Program-made: the position numbers and the translations under genes
Part shown: one piece after another, positions 54,650 to 63,169 of the stretch
Layout: each line of letters begins with the position of its first letter
Numbering within the stretch: the stretch's first letter is position 1
The notes under the pieces: generated by a model
The model's database searches: none
What the model was told of the DNA's origin: nothing
Seen by the model: only the letters and a program-made list of their open reading frames with translations
Source of the DNA: Nonlabens antarcticus
GTDB lineage: Bacteria; Bacteroidota; Bacteroidia; Flavobacteriales; Flavobacteriaceae
Assembly (NCBI RefSeq): GCF_015356755.1
Contig: NZ_JADFCO010000065.1
Location: forward strand, 310,001 to 374,000
Direction: 5' to 3'
Length of the DNA stretch: 64,000 nt

Positions 54650-54775
54650 TAGGTCGTAAAATTAGTCCCTACATTCCGTTAAAAGTAACGCTATAGGTTT
54701 CATTTTCGTCGCAATGTGCTACTTTTACTATTGTAATACCTAAGTATCAATAAAATCAGGGCTTTAGAAGAAGTC

Positions 54776-54791
54776 CGCTTTCGCGAAAGCG
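54776..54791. repeat. 16-base palindrome, copy 16
   Basis: Exact; between the divergent hemA and AraC-type regulator genes. Confidence 0.95.
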
Positions 54792-54824
54792 AACTATTTA
54801 TAATGATTAAAAATAAGATTCAAC

Positions 54825-55700
54825 ATGATAAATACCGCTGCAAGTGCTGTGGAAGTGACCCATATAGAAGAGGGATTCCAAGTTGTTAGAATTAAGAACG
54901 AAACATCTGATAATGAACATTTTGAGCATGCTGTAGACCACACTTTTATACAGTTTCATTTTTGCCTCAAAGGGAGCGTTCAACTCGCTTTTAACGAAGG
55001 AAGTTATGAATTACCGTTGCAGGAGCAAAACTCATATTTGTTGTACAATCCCACTCGCGATCTCCCGGTAAACCTCAATGTGGCAGCGCACAGTTGGATA
55101 ATTATTGTTCTCGTTTCCATAACAAAATTTCATTCTTTGTTTTCACCAGATGCAAATCACGTCAGTTTTTTGAGTTCTGAAAATCGGGACAAAAAATATT
55201 ATGTTGATGGGAAGGTATCACCATCCATGGCGGTCGCACTGCATCAATTAATGAATTATAATCTGAATGATGCCATCAAGCGTCTGTATTTTAAGGGGAA
55301 GTCCTATGAACTTCTATCGTTATATTTTAATACTAAAGACGATCCAGATACAGAGGCCTGTCCGTTTTTAGTGGATGAAAAAAACATGGCTAAAATTAAG
55401 ATGGCCAAAGACATCATCATCGAGCGCATGATAGACCCACCATCGCTAGCTGATCTTGCTTTGGAAATTGCCTTGCCACTCAAGAAATTAAAAGAAGGTT
55501 TCAAAGAGGTTTATGGCGATACGGTTTACGGTTTCTTGCTGGAACACAAACTGGAATATGCCCGTCAATTGCTTGATAGTGGTCAGCATAATGTGAATGA
55601 GGTAGGCTTAAAAGTGGGCTACAGCACAGGAAGTCATTTTATCAGCGCTTTTAAGAAAAAGTATGGGACGACGCCGAAAAAGTATGTTACGGCAGATTAA
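54825..55700 (+). CDS. AraC-family transcriptional regulator
   Basis: A 291-residue DNA-binding protein. The N-terminal part (to about 170) is a cupin-like sensor, with FEHAVDHTFIQFHFCLKG and an HSWIIIVL strand; the C-terminal 100 residues hold the two helix-turn-helix units of AraC proteins (SLADLALEIALPLKKLKEGF and VNEVGLKVGYSTGSHFISAF), ending TTPKKYV. It resembles the PchR group, which responds to iron-related ligands. The divergent arrangement with hemA, conserved in flavobacteria as far as I recall, suggests control of hem genes, but that is inference. Confidence 0.88.
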   Translation: MINTAASAVEVTHIEEGFQVVRIKNETSDNEHFEHAVDHTFIQFHFCLKGSVQLAFNEGSYELPLQEQNSYLLYNPTRDLPVNLNVAAHSWIIIVLVSITKFHSLFSPDANHVSFLSSENRDKKYYVDGKVSPSMAVALHQLMNYNLNDAIKRLYFKGKSYELLSLYFNTKDDPDTEACPFLVDEKNMAKIKMAKDIIIERMIDPPSLADLALEIALPLKKLKEGFKEVYGDTVYGFLLEHKLEYARQLLDSGQHNVNEVGLKVGYSTGSHFISAFKKKYGTTPKKYVTAD

Positions 55701-56360
55701 TTACTGCTTTCGATACGCTTCATAAACCTGGCCTGCATCTATAGATTCTAATTTACCATGGCGCAGCATCCAGTTTTGATCACTGATTTGTATAACATTA
55801 TCAAAATAATGGTCGGAAATGAGGATTCCTTTTTGGGATCCTTTTTCTTTTAGGAGTTCCTGAACCCGCTGTATCTGTAAGGGAGCAAGTCCTGAAAATG
55901 GTTCATCCAGCATTAAGAAAGGATGTGGTAAATAGAAAACCAACAAAAACTCCAGAAATCTACGTTCGCCCATGGAAAGCACGCCTACTTTTTTAGAATG
56001 CATGGGGTGTACCATGGGTTCGTATAGAATCTTGTCTTGATCTTCAGGTTCTGGATACCAGAATTGAACCACGTCTGTCACAGAAACACCTTTCATCACA
56101 AACGGATCCTGAGGTAGATAGCTAACAATCAAATTCTGCTGGTTGGAAATTTGCGTCTGCTTATCGTTAAGGTACGCGTTAAAAGTCGCTTTACGAATAC
56201 TGCCAAAAAGACTTTGCATCAACGAGGATTTTCCAGCACCATTCAAACCTAGCAAGCCATATATCTTGCCTGTCTCTAGATCGAGGTCTATATTATTGAG
56301 AATTCTATTCCCACCATAGGAAAGGGATAAATCTGAGATGTGTAAGTGTTGACTATCCAT
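55701..56360 (-). CDS. ABC transporter ATP-binding protein
   Basis: A 219-residue ATPase: Walker A G38LNGAGKS45, Q-loop (YLPQDP), signature LSMGERR in place of LSGGQ, Walker B FLMLDEP and the switch His in ISDHYFDN. Such small cytoplasmic subunits need a membrane partner; the only candidate nearby is the 95-residue three-helix protein encoded upstream, with which it overlaps by eight bases. The reverse orientation to the regulator gene leaves no gap between the two stops. Substrate unknown. Confidence 0.88.
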   Translation of the reverse strand: MDSQHLHISDLSLSYGGNRILNNIDLDLETGKIYGLLGLNGAGKSSLMQSLFGSIRKATFNAYLNDKQTQISNQQNLIVSYLPQDPFVMKGVSVTDVVQFWYPEPEDQDKILYEPMVHPMHSKKVGVLSMGERRFLEFLLVFYLPHPFLMLDEPFSGLAPLQIQRVQELLKEKGSQKGILISDHYFDNVIQISDQNWMLRHGKLESIDAGQVYEAYRKQ

Positions 56361-56640
56361 AGAACATCCAGGATAAAAAGAATAATGGGATCGTTAAAGC
56401 CCAAATAAAAACGACTGCAAATACATACAATTCACGTTTTCTGATTCCTAAATTTTGAAATACAAAGCGCTCCTGTTTATAGAAGTAGTGATAGGCTAAA
56501 ATTCCAAAAGGAATTCCTAAAGTCGCAAATGTGATGATCGTTATATCTAAAAGTCCTCGCGCCAACGTGGGAAAGGAAATGATAGCAGAGAATAAAGCCA
56601 CTCTAAATGCAAACCAAAATTTTAAACGTGCGTATTTCAC
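56353..56640 (-). CDS. Small three-helix membrane protein
   Basis: A 95-residue protein with three hydrophobic helices (about 8-28, 31-52, 70-92) and basic loops. The start overlap with the ABC ATPase gene argues for co-translation and partnership. It is too short to be a standard ABC permease; it may be an accessory subunit. No family recognised. Confidence 0.65.
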   Translation of the reverse strand: MKYARLKFWFAFRVALFSAIISFPTLARGLLDITIITFATLGIPFGILAYHYFYKQERFVFQNLGIRKRELYVFAVVFIWALTIPLFFLSWMFYG

Positions 56641-56657
56641 GATTTAAAAATAGGGAA

Positions 56658-57206
56658 CTATTTCTTAAGTTGCTGCAATAACTGTTCGTAGGTTAAACTT
56701 GTCTCAGGATTGTTACGCAGGTATTTATACACCTTATCCTTAACAACTTCAGAAGCGCCTAATTCATCAAAAAGCCTAATGTCATTTTGCCAGTTTTTAA
56801 GGCTAGCCTTACGTATTCCAAGTTCCTGGCTGAGTAATGTTAGGCTTTTAATCTTTTGAAAGTTTTCCGTTTCTTTCATATGATTTATGTTATTGATGAG
56901 ATCGCCATATGTCAAAAATTCTAGTCCTTTATCTTTAGTCATTTTCTTTAACAAGGTGGATAACGCATCAATACGCCCGAAAAATTTTACATCGTAAGCA
57001 TCAAGCCCGCAAACTTTTAGTTTCTCCATTTCAATCGCTACAACCTGATCGCTTTGTAGCGAACCGTCAGATAAAAAGGTCATTTTTTGTGCAGATAATT
57101 TCTCGCAAGAAACGGACTCAGAAACTTTCATAGACACATTATTTTGTGCAAAAGAAGTACTGGCGACGCTGCAAAAAAGAACGAATAAAAGGGTTTTCAA
57201 ATTCAA
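56658..57206 (-). CDS. Secreted protein, unknown function
   Basis: A 182-residue exported protein (signal MNLKTLLFVLFCSVASTSFAQ). The mature part is largely helical (KKMTKDKGLEFLTYGDLINNI, NWQNDIRLFDELGASEVVKD) with two cysteines (ESVSCEK, KVCGLD) that could form a disulfide. It ends 17 bases before the three-helix protein gene, and so is likely the first gene of the ABC operon. No family recognised. Confidence 0.65.
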   Translation of the reverse strand: MNLKTLLFVLFCSVASTSFAQNNVSMKVSESVSCEKLSAQKMTFLSDGSLQSDQVVAIEMEKLKVCGLDAYDVKFFGRIDALSTLLKKMTKDKGLEFLTYGDLINNINHMKETENFQKIKSLTLLSQELGIRKASLKNWQNDIRLFDELGASEVVKDKVYKYLRNNPETSLTYEQLLQQLKK

Positions 57207-57311
57207 AGTTATTTAATGATGATTATGGTGTTAAAACCAATAAGGATGCCAAAATCTAACGCTTTAATTAAACTATTATTTGGTCATGTTATGTAAAAGC
57301 TGGGTTCTTCT

Positions 57312-58235
57312 TTATCTAAATATATCCCGCGCTACTCTAAACGTATTGGTATGAGCATCCACGATGTGCTTTATTTCTGGAGAGTAGCCGCCACCCATGC
57401 TGCATTGTACTGGTATGAAGGGTTTTGAGGCGTGTTCCGCTTTCGCGAAAGCGGAAAAGCTATAAGAATCCCGCTTTTTACAACCTTCTAATGTCATTCC
57501 TAAACGGCCTAATTTGTCGGTGGCTAGCACATCAACACCCGCTAAATAAAATATAAAATCTGGCTTTTCTTGAGCAATCAAATCGGGTAAATGATGCTGG
57601 AGTTCCTTTAAATAAGTGCCGTCATCAGTCCCATCTGGAAGAGCAATATCCAGATCTGATTGCTCCTTTTTAAATGGATAATTTCCTGCACCGTGCATGG
57701 AGAAGGTGAAAACGCTATCGTCGTTTTGGAATATTTGAGCAGTGCCGTTTCCTTGATGAACATCCAGATCAACAATCAAAATTTTCTCTGCGTGGCCGTG
57801 CTGTTGTAGATATCTGGAAGCAATCGCCTGATCGTGCAATAGGCAAAATGCCTCGCCATGATCGGTATAGGAATGATGAGTGCCACCAGCGATATTCATG
57901 GCTATTTTATGTTCCATGGCTTTTAGACAACCCTCTATAGTTCCCTGGGCAATGCGTAATTCGCGACTAATCAACTCGGCACTCAGAGGAAAGCCTAGCT
58001 TTCTGGCAGCACGCTTTTCCAGATTTAAGGTCTTGAGTTGCTCTAGGTATTCTGAAGTATGCACCCGCAACACATCTTTATCCTCACACAATCTGCTGGG
58101 TTCAAAAAAGTCAGTAGGTTGAGCAATTCCTTCATGTAGCAGCTGCTGTGGCAACAACTCATATTTAATCATGGGAAACCGGTGACCTTCTGGCAAGGGG
58201 TGTTTGTAGATAGGGTGGAAAGCAATGGGGAACAT
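57312..58235 (-). CDS. Histone deacetylase/acetoin utilisation family hydrolase
   Basis: A 307-residue cytoplasmic zinc hydrolase of the class II HDAC/AcuC fold. GGTHHSYTDHG holds the catalytic His pair H120-H121; VDLDVHQGNG gives zinc ligands D158 and H160; the third ligand Asp lies in YLAGVDVLATDKLG, and GGGYS carries the catalytic region at the end. It should remove acetyl or similar groups from lysine or small amines (polyamines); the substrate is unknown. The palindrome copy 57438-57453 encodes SAFAKA in a surface loop. Confidence 0.9.
   Translation of the reverse strand: MFPIAFHPIYKHPLPEGHRFPMIKYELLPQQLLHEGIAQPTDFFEPSRLCEDKDVLRVHTSEYLEQLKTLNLEKRAARKLGFPLSAELISRELRIAQGTIEGCLKAMEHKIAMNIAGGTHHSYTDHGEAFCLLHDQAIASRYLQQHGHAEKILIVDLDVHQGNGTAQIFQNDDSVFTFSMHGAGNYPFKKEQSDLDIALPDGTDDGTYLKELQHHLPDLIAQEKPDFIFYLAGVDVLATDKLGRLGMTLEGCKKRDSYSFSAFAKAEHASKPFIPVQCSMGGGYSPEIKHIVDAHTNTFRVARDIFR
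57438..57453. repeat. 16-base palindrome, copy 17 (in gene)
   Basis: Exact; in the HDAC-family gene, read as AFAKA. Confidence 0.95.
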
Positions 58236-58563
58236 GTGAACCTCTTAGTTTAGAAATCTATAGTCGCAAGTTATTGCAGTTTCATAATTGAAGGACGTAA
58301 AAGGCTATAAAGATCTTCAAAATTCAGGAGATAAAGTACAGATAATTTATGATGTGTATCTTTGTTAGAAGTGATAACGAGGAGTTACTGTCGCAGACGT
58401 TATTTAATTGTCAACTTTAAATAATGATGATAACTGTTATGAATAAGATAGTTAATCGCATGAAATTTAGAATTGAAACGGTGTCATTGCTGTAGGTTTT
58501 CATTCTTATTGAGTGTGATATAAAATAGATATAAATCTAATACGTTTTACTAAAGACATAAAA
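58236..58563. other. Gene-free divergent region
   Basis: A TATCTTTG -7 box (58357-58364) lacks a fitting -33 element and lies 200 bases from the next start. A 23-codon frame at 58424 has no ribosome site or similarity and is not called. Nothing else seen. Confidence 0.5.
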
Positions 58564-59025
58564 ATGAAACCTATGAAATATACATTGTGTTTATTGGCAG
58601 TTTTGTTCCTTGTGAGCTCCTGCAAGAATGAAGAAAGCAATCAAATTGATAACCTATCAGCTGATTTTGATCAGTTGACTGAACAAACTATTGAAGTTCA
58701 CGATGAGGTTATGCCCAAAATGGGCGATTTAATGGAGCTAAGCACTCAAATTGATGAGCGGTCCAAGGTGGAAGATATCTCTGATGAAAAGAGACAAGAA
58801 TTATTATTTATAAAATCTGATTTAGACGCTGCTCATACAGCAATGATGGACTGGATGAAAGATTATTCGACAGCATTTCCCTATGAAGCAGAGGAACCTT
58901 CCACAAAAGACGAGTTAGATAAAAAAATGCCAGTTCTTCAAGAATATTACAATGAAATGGAAGCTGTTAAAGAACAAATTAATGATGCGATTGCAATTGC
59001 AGAGCTAGCACTGAGCGGGTCTTAA
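58564..59025 (+). CDS. Small lipoprotein, helical, unknown function
   Basis: A 153-residue lipoprotein (MKPMKYTLCLLAVLFLVSSC; lipobox VSSC, Cys20). The mature part is almost entirely acidic helix with coiled-coil character (LSADFDQLTEQTIEVHDEVM, KEQINDAIAIAELALSG). I have seen similar Flavobacteriaceae proteins given misleading names such as viral A-type inclusion protein; the real role is unknown. A second ATG (58573) is possible. A terminator follows. Confidence 0.72.
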   Translation: MKPMKYTLCLLAVLFLVSSCKNEESNQIDNLSADFDQLTEQTIEVHDEVMPKMGDLMELSTQIDERSKVEDISDEKRQELLFIKSDLDAAHTAMMDWMKDYSTAFPYEAEEPSTKDELDKKMPVLQEYYNEMEAVKEQINDAIAIAELALSGS

Positions 59026-59050
59026 GAGAAATCGTACTCTATTTCTTAAC

Positions 59051-59102
59051 CTTATCTCAAAGAGACCTTTTGAACAGTCATAAAAGGTATCTTTGAGATA
59101 AG
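59051..59102 (+). terminator. Terminator of the small lipoprotein gene
   Basis: CTTATCTCAAAGAGACCTTTT pairs (one mismatch) with AAAAGGTATCTTTGAGATAAG, followed by TTGTTTTA. The distal arm also contains TATCTTTG (59088-59095), a perfect -7 box 20 bases before hflX; a -33 TTG lies only 15 bases upstream of it, shorter than usual. Confidence 0.75.
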
Positions 59103-59115
59103 TTGTTTTATATAT

Positions 59116-60333
59116 ATGCTAGAAGCTGATAATCACGAATACGAAAAAGCAATCCTTGTAGGTGTCATCACACAGACACAAGATGAGGAAAAGCTAAATG
59201 AATACATGGACGAACTGGAATTCCTAGCCTTGACGGCGGGAGCTACAGTTTTGAAACGATTCAGCCAGAAAATGGCAAAACCAAATCCCAAAACTTTTAT
59301 CGGTAAAGGGAAAATGGAAGAAATAGAGGCGTATGTCAAAGCTCATAATATCGACACCATCATCTTTGATGATGAACTTTCCCCAGCACAACAGCGCAAT
59401 ATTGAGAAAGTTCTCGAAGCTAAAATCCTGGATAGAACATATTTAATCTTAGATATTTTTGCACAACGTGCACAAACGAGCTACGCCCGTACTCAAGTAG
59501 AGCTGGCTCAATATGAATACTTACTACCTCGATTGGTAGGATTATGGACGCACCTTGAACGTCAAAAAGGGGGAATAGGAATGCGCGGGCCTGGGGAAAC
59601 AGAGATTGAAACAGACAGGCGTATTGTACGGGACAGAATCACATTACTGAAAGCAAAGTTGATTAAAATTGACAAGCAAATGGCTACCCAGCGTGGTAAT
59701 CGCGGGCAATTAGTCAGGGTGGCATTAGTAGGTTATACAAATGTGGGAAAAAGTACCCTCATGAATGTCGTGGCTAAAAGTGACGTATTTGCAGAGAATA
59801 AGCTTTTTGCAACATTAGATACTACGGTAAGAAAAGTAGTAGTAGGAAACTTGCCTTTTTTGTTGACAGATACCGTAGGATTTATACGTAAACTTCCCAC
59901 ACAATTGGTAGAATCTTTTAAATCGACACTGGATGAAGTTCGGGAATCAGATCTGTTGTTGCATGTGGTAGATATTTCTCACGAATCTTTTGAAGACCAT
60001 ATAGCATCTGTAAATAAGATATTAGATGAAATTGACGCCATTGATAAACCTACCATAATGGTTTTCAATAAAATTGATCAATATAAGGCGGAGGAATATG
60101 ATGAAACCGACCTAATGATAGATCGATCCTCAGTTCATTATTCCCTAGAAGAATGGAAGAAAACCTGGATGTCTAGAACTGGTGATGAGGTTATTTTTAT
60201 CAGTGCCATCGAGAAAGAGAATATGGAGGAATTCAGAAGAAAAGTTTACGATAAAGTAAGAGAGATTCATGTTTCCAGATTCCCATACAATGCGTTTTTG
60301 TATCCAGACATCATGGGTGACGAGGAAGAATAA
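59116..60333 (+). CDS. hflX: Ribosome-associated GTPase HflX
   Basis: A 405-residue GTPase that splits stalled or hibernating ribosomes. The N-terminal HflX domain includes KPNPKTFIGKGKMEEIE and the glycine-rich GGIGMRGPGETEIETDRR; G1 is G206YTNVGKS213, G3 DTVGFI, G4 NKID and G5 ISAIEKEN. The length is normal. It starts just after the terminator of the preceding gene and may use a promoter box within that hairpin. Confidence 0.95.
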   Translation: MLEADNHEYEKAILVGVITQTQDEEKLNEYMDELEFLALTAGATVLKRFSQKMAKPNPKTFIGKGKMEEIEAYVKAHNIDTIIFDDELSPAQQRNIEKVLEAKILDRTYLILDIFAQRAQTSYARTQVELAQYEYLLPRLVGLWTHLERQKGGIGMRGPGETEIETDRRIVRDRITLLKAKLIKIDKQMATQRGNRGQLVRVALVGYTNVGKSTLMNVVAKSDVFAENKLFATLDTTVRKVVVGNLPFLLTDTVGFIRKLPTQLVESFKSTLDEVRESDLLLHVVDISHESFEDHIASVNKILDEIDAIDKPTIMVFNKIDQYKAEEYDETDLMIDRSSVHYSLEEWKKTWMSRTGDEVIFISAIEKENMEEFRRKVYDKVREIHVSRFPYNAFLYPDIMGDEEE

Positions 60334-60382
60334 ATTAAAATAGACCATTTTAAACTAGGTCATTTATGGTAATCCATTACCT

Positions 60383-61927
60383 ATGAAGAAAATTATTCTC
60401 TATGTTTTTTTAGGGCTCACAGTGGTTACGGTAGGAGGTTATTTCTACGTCAATCATTTAGTAAAGCAAAAAGTAGAGACATTTCTTGCAGACCAACTGT
60501 CACCACAAATAAATTTCACATACGGCGGTATTTACATGAGCACTTTTTCAGGGTTAATTTCTATTGAAGGAATTGACGCCAGATTTAGCAATAAAAATGA
60601 TACTGTAATACACACGAGAGCAACGGTTGATAAGCTTGAATTATCCGGTTTTGCCTATTGGAATTACTTTGTGAATGACCAGATCCAGTTTGATCATATT
60701 GAGATTAATGAAAATAATATCGTTTATTTCAAGGACAAGTTTATAAAAGCCCAAAAATCAAATAGTGACAAGCAAGATCCATTAGCAAAAATTGACAAAA
60801 GTGTTTTAGTAAGCTCCCTCTCTATAGGCAATACTAGTTTTACCATGTACGACGCAAGTAAAGATTCTGTGGTGCTTCATATTTCAAAAGCAGCGCTATC
60901 CATGAAGGATATTCGTACAGATGCATCTATCATTAAGCAACGCATTCCTATTACTTATGATCAGATAAGTCTAGCTAGCGACTCCTTATTCTTAAAGATC
61001 AGTCCTTATGAAGATTTGAACATTAAGAGCCTAAATATAGCAGATGATGCTGTTACCATTAAGGATTTATCAATACTTCCCAAATATTCTAAGCAAGAAT
61101 ATTCAAGAATTTTACCTAAGGAACGGGATTATACCGTATTAAAAATTCCAAGCATCAATATTATGGGCTACGAATTTGGGTTTAATCAAGAGAACCTATT
61201 TTTTAATGTGCAAAAGGTGGAAGTCGATAAACCAGACTTATCTATTTATAGGGATAAATTAGTTGCAGATGATTTATCAGTAAAGCCTTTATATAGTAAA
61301 ATGCTGCGGGATCTGAAAATGCAATTGATGGTGGATAGCATTTTGATTTCAAAAAGTCATATTGTATATGAAGAAAAGGTAAAATCAGACAAATCAGCGG
61401 GAAGCATTGAGTTTACTGATTTAAATCTTGATATGGCTGCAGTGGGTAACGTTCAAGAAAAGGGGCGATTAACATCCATAACTGCCGACGGTTTATTTCA
61501 AGAAAGTAATATCCACGTAGACTGGAGTTTTGACGTGCATAATGTAAACGATGCGTTTCGATTTAGTGGTAACATAGGAAAGCTTCCAGCATCGAATATT
61601 AACTCTTTCGTGCGTCCCAATCTAAACGTAGAATTTGAGGGAACGTTAGAGGAAATCTATTTTGACATTTCTGGAAATAACAATACCTCACAAACAGCAA
61701 TGAAAATGGCCTATGACGACTTCAAGGTCAATCTGATGCGTAAAAATAATTCTGGTGTTAATAAATTTTTATCTGGAATCGCAAATCTATTTGTTGCTAA
61801 AGACAGCAAAGATGATGGGGAGAAATACCGTGATGGAAACGGCAACGCAGAACGCAACAAAGATCAATCAGTTTTCAATTTTGTATGGATCAGTATTTTA
61901 TCAGCATTATTGAAAACCATGACTTAG
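60383..61927 (+). CDS. AsmA-like membrane-anchored protein
   Basis: A 514-residue protein with one N-terminal helix (MKKIILYVFLGLTVVTVGGY, then the extra-cytoplasmic part). The body has the repeating beta-strand pattern of AsmA/TamB-type bridge proteins: GIDARFSNKND, ELSGFAYWNYFVNDQIQFDH, VVLHISKAALSMKDI. There is no enzyme motif. Lipid transport between membranes is known for the superfamily, but the match here is by layout only, so the call is tentative. It follows hflX by 49 bases and may share its transcript. Confidence 0.6.
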   Translation: MKKIILYVFLGLTVVTVGGYFYVNHLVKQKVETFLADQLSPQINFTYGGIYMSTFSGLISIEGIDARFSNKNDTVIHTRATVDKLELSGFAYWNYFVNDQIQFDHIEINENNIVYFKDKFIKAQKSNSDKQDPLAKIDKSVLVSSLSIGNTSFTMYDASKDSVVLHISKAALSMKDIRTDASIIKQRIPITYDQISLASDSLFLKISPYEDLNIKSLNIADDAVTIKDLSILPKYSKQEYSRILPKERDYTVLKIPSINIMGYEFGFNQENLFFNVQKVEVDKPDLSIYRDKLVADDLSVKPLYSKMLRDLKMQLMVDSILISKSHIVYEEKVKSDKSAGSIEFTDLNLDMAAVGNVQEKGRLTSITADGLFQESNIHVDWSFDVHNVNDAFRFSGNIGKLPASNINSFVRPNLNVEFEGTLEEIYFDISGNNNTSQTAMKMAYDDFKVNLMRKNNSGVNKFLSGIANLFVAKDSKDDGEKYRDGNGNAERNKDQSVFNFVWISILSALLKTMT

Positions 61928-62043
61928 TTAGACAGTAAGGTAATGGTTCAGTAAGATCCTTTATAAATATGTTCTGTAATAACTTAAAACCATATGATCT
62001 CGTAGTTCAGCAGATTAATTAATATTGTAAAAAGAACAATTTT

Positions 62044-62059
62044 CGCTTTCGCGAAAGCG
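62044..62059. repeat. 16-base palindrome, copy 18
   Basis: Exact; between the convergent AsmA-like and DUF3078 genes. Confidence 0.95.
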
Positions 62060-62098
62060 AACTTATCGGCATTTCAGCACCTAATTACACGCTTGATT

Positions 62099-63004
62099 CT
62101 ATAACGTATAGCTCAATCCCAGTCCTGAAACCTCACGGATCTGGAAAGCTCCCACGGCATTATCATCATAGATGGCTTGAAAAATAAATTTAGCACTCAC
62201 AAAATCGTTCACTTTCATTTTAATATGAGCGAGATAATTAATATCCACGTTTCCCGGACTCTTTAAATAATTTGAATACAAGGATAGTTTATTACCTATG
62301 GTGATATTTTCTACAATGGTAAAGTTATAAGTTGCGTTAAGGGAAGCCCCTAGTTCATAACGTCGTTCCTGCCCAGCTGCAACGCCAAAATAGCTCTCAT
62401 CCACATAGTCTGGCGCAGAGGTAAACTGATCATCAACCATGATTAAACGAGCGGTAGAAGGTGCTAGATTCAGAGTGAAAAAATCGCCTTTTTTATATAA
62501 ATATCCAGGACCGGCCTGAATGTATCCAGGGGAAAAAAAGTTTGTACGTTCCTTGCGCTGCACAATGCCTAGACTGTCCTTTTTATAGGTATAACCTTTA
62601 GTAGCCTGACTCATAGCATTAACAAAGAAGGAGTAATAAGCAGAATCATCTCCTTCATTTACTTCATATCCATAAACACTATTAAATTCAATACGATCAT
62701 TTGTTTTACGGGTAAAACGATCTTCATCTTGTTTAGTCAATCCGTATTCAACAATCAATGAATTTTCCCATCGGGCGCGATTCTCTGTATAGTTCAATTC
62801 AATATTTGCATTGAGGTTTCCTGCGACACTTGACGTCCCACCACCTGTCCAGTTATTATTGAAAGCAGATTGATTGAATAAAAATTGAAAAGTTCCAGTA
62901 TTATTCCAACCGTTAACTGGTTGGTTCTCATCGTCCCCTGCGTCCTGAGAAAGGGCAGGACTAACAACCATAAGCATTAAAATAAAGCACATCCAGAACT
63001 TCAT
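62099..63004 (-). CDS. DUF3078 family outer-membrane protein, copy 1
   Basis: A 301-residue exported protein: signal peptide (1-19) then the DUF3078 start QSAFNNNWTGGGTSSVAGN. The remaining segments alternate hydrophobic and polar residues, ending GLGLSYTL, as in a barrel. Function unknown. Upstream, CAAAGATA (63030-63037) reads TATCTTTG on the minus strand, a -7 box. A palindrome copy lies in the gap that separates it from the convergent AsmA-like gene. Confidence 0.88.
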   Translation of the reverse strand: MKFWMCFILMLMVVSPALSQDAGDDENQPVNGWNNTGTFQFLFNQSAFNNNWTGGGTSSVAGNLNANIELNYTENRARWENSLIVEYGLTKQDEDRFTRKTNDRIEFNSVYGYEVNEGDDSAYYSFFVNAMSQATKGYTYKKDSLGIVQRKERTNFFSPGYIQAGPGYLYKKGDFFTLNLAPSTARLIMVDDQFTSAPDYVDESYFGVAAGQERRYELGASLNATYNFTIVENITIGNKLSLYSNYLKSPGNVDINYLAHIKMKVNDFVSAKFIFQAIYDDNAVGAFQIREVSGLGLSYTL

Positions 63005-63029
63005 AGGTATATATTTTACTATCTAGCGC

Positions 63030-63037
63030 AAAGATAA
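63030..63037 (-). promoter_or_regulatory. -7 promoter box of the first DUF3078 gene
   Basis: TATCTTTG on the minus strand, 25 bases before the ATG; no convincing TTG lies 19-21 bases upstream. Confidence 0.4.
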
Positions 63038-63169
63038 AAAGTTAACAGCTGTTATAAGGCTATAAATTTGCTAAATGCCCGGTAATTATTTGATACATAA
63101 TATGATATCAGCTAAGATATTCCATCTGTATCATGAGCATACCTTTCATAAAATCACAAGTCGGCAATT

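Noticed and set aside
58424-58495. 23-codon frame starting ATGATG
   Set aside because: No signal, motif or ribosome binding site; AT-rich leader sequence explains it.
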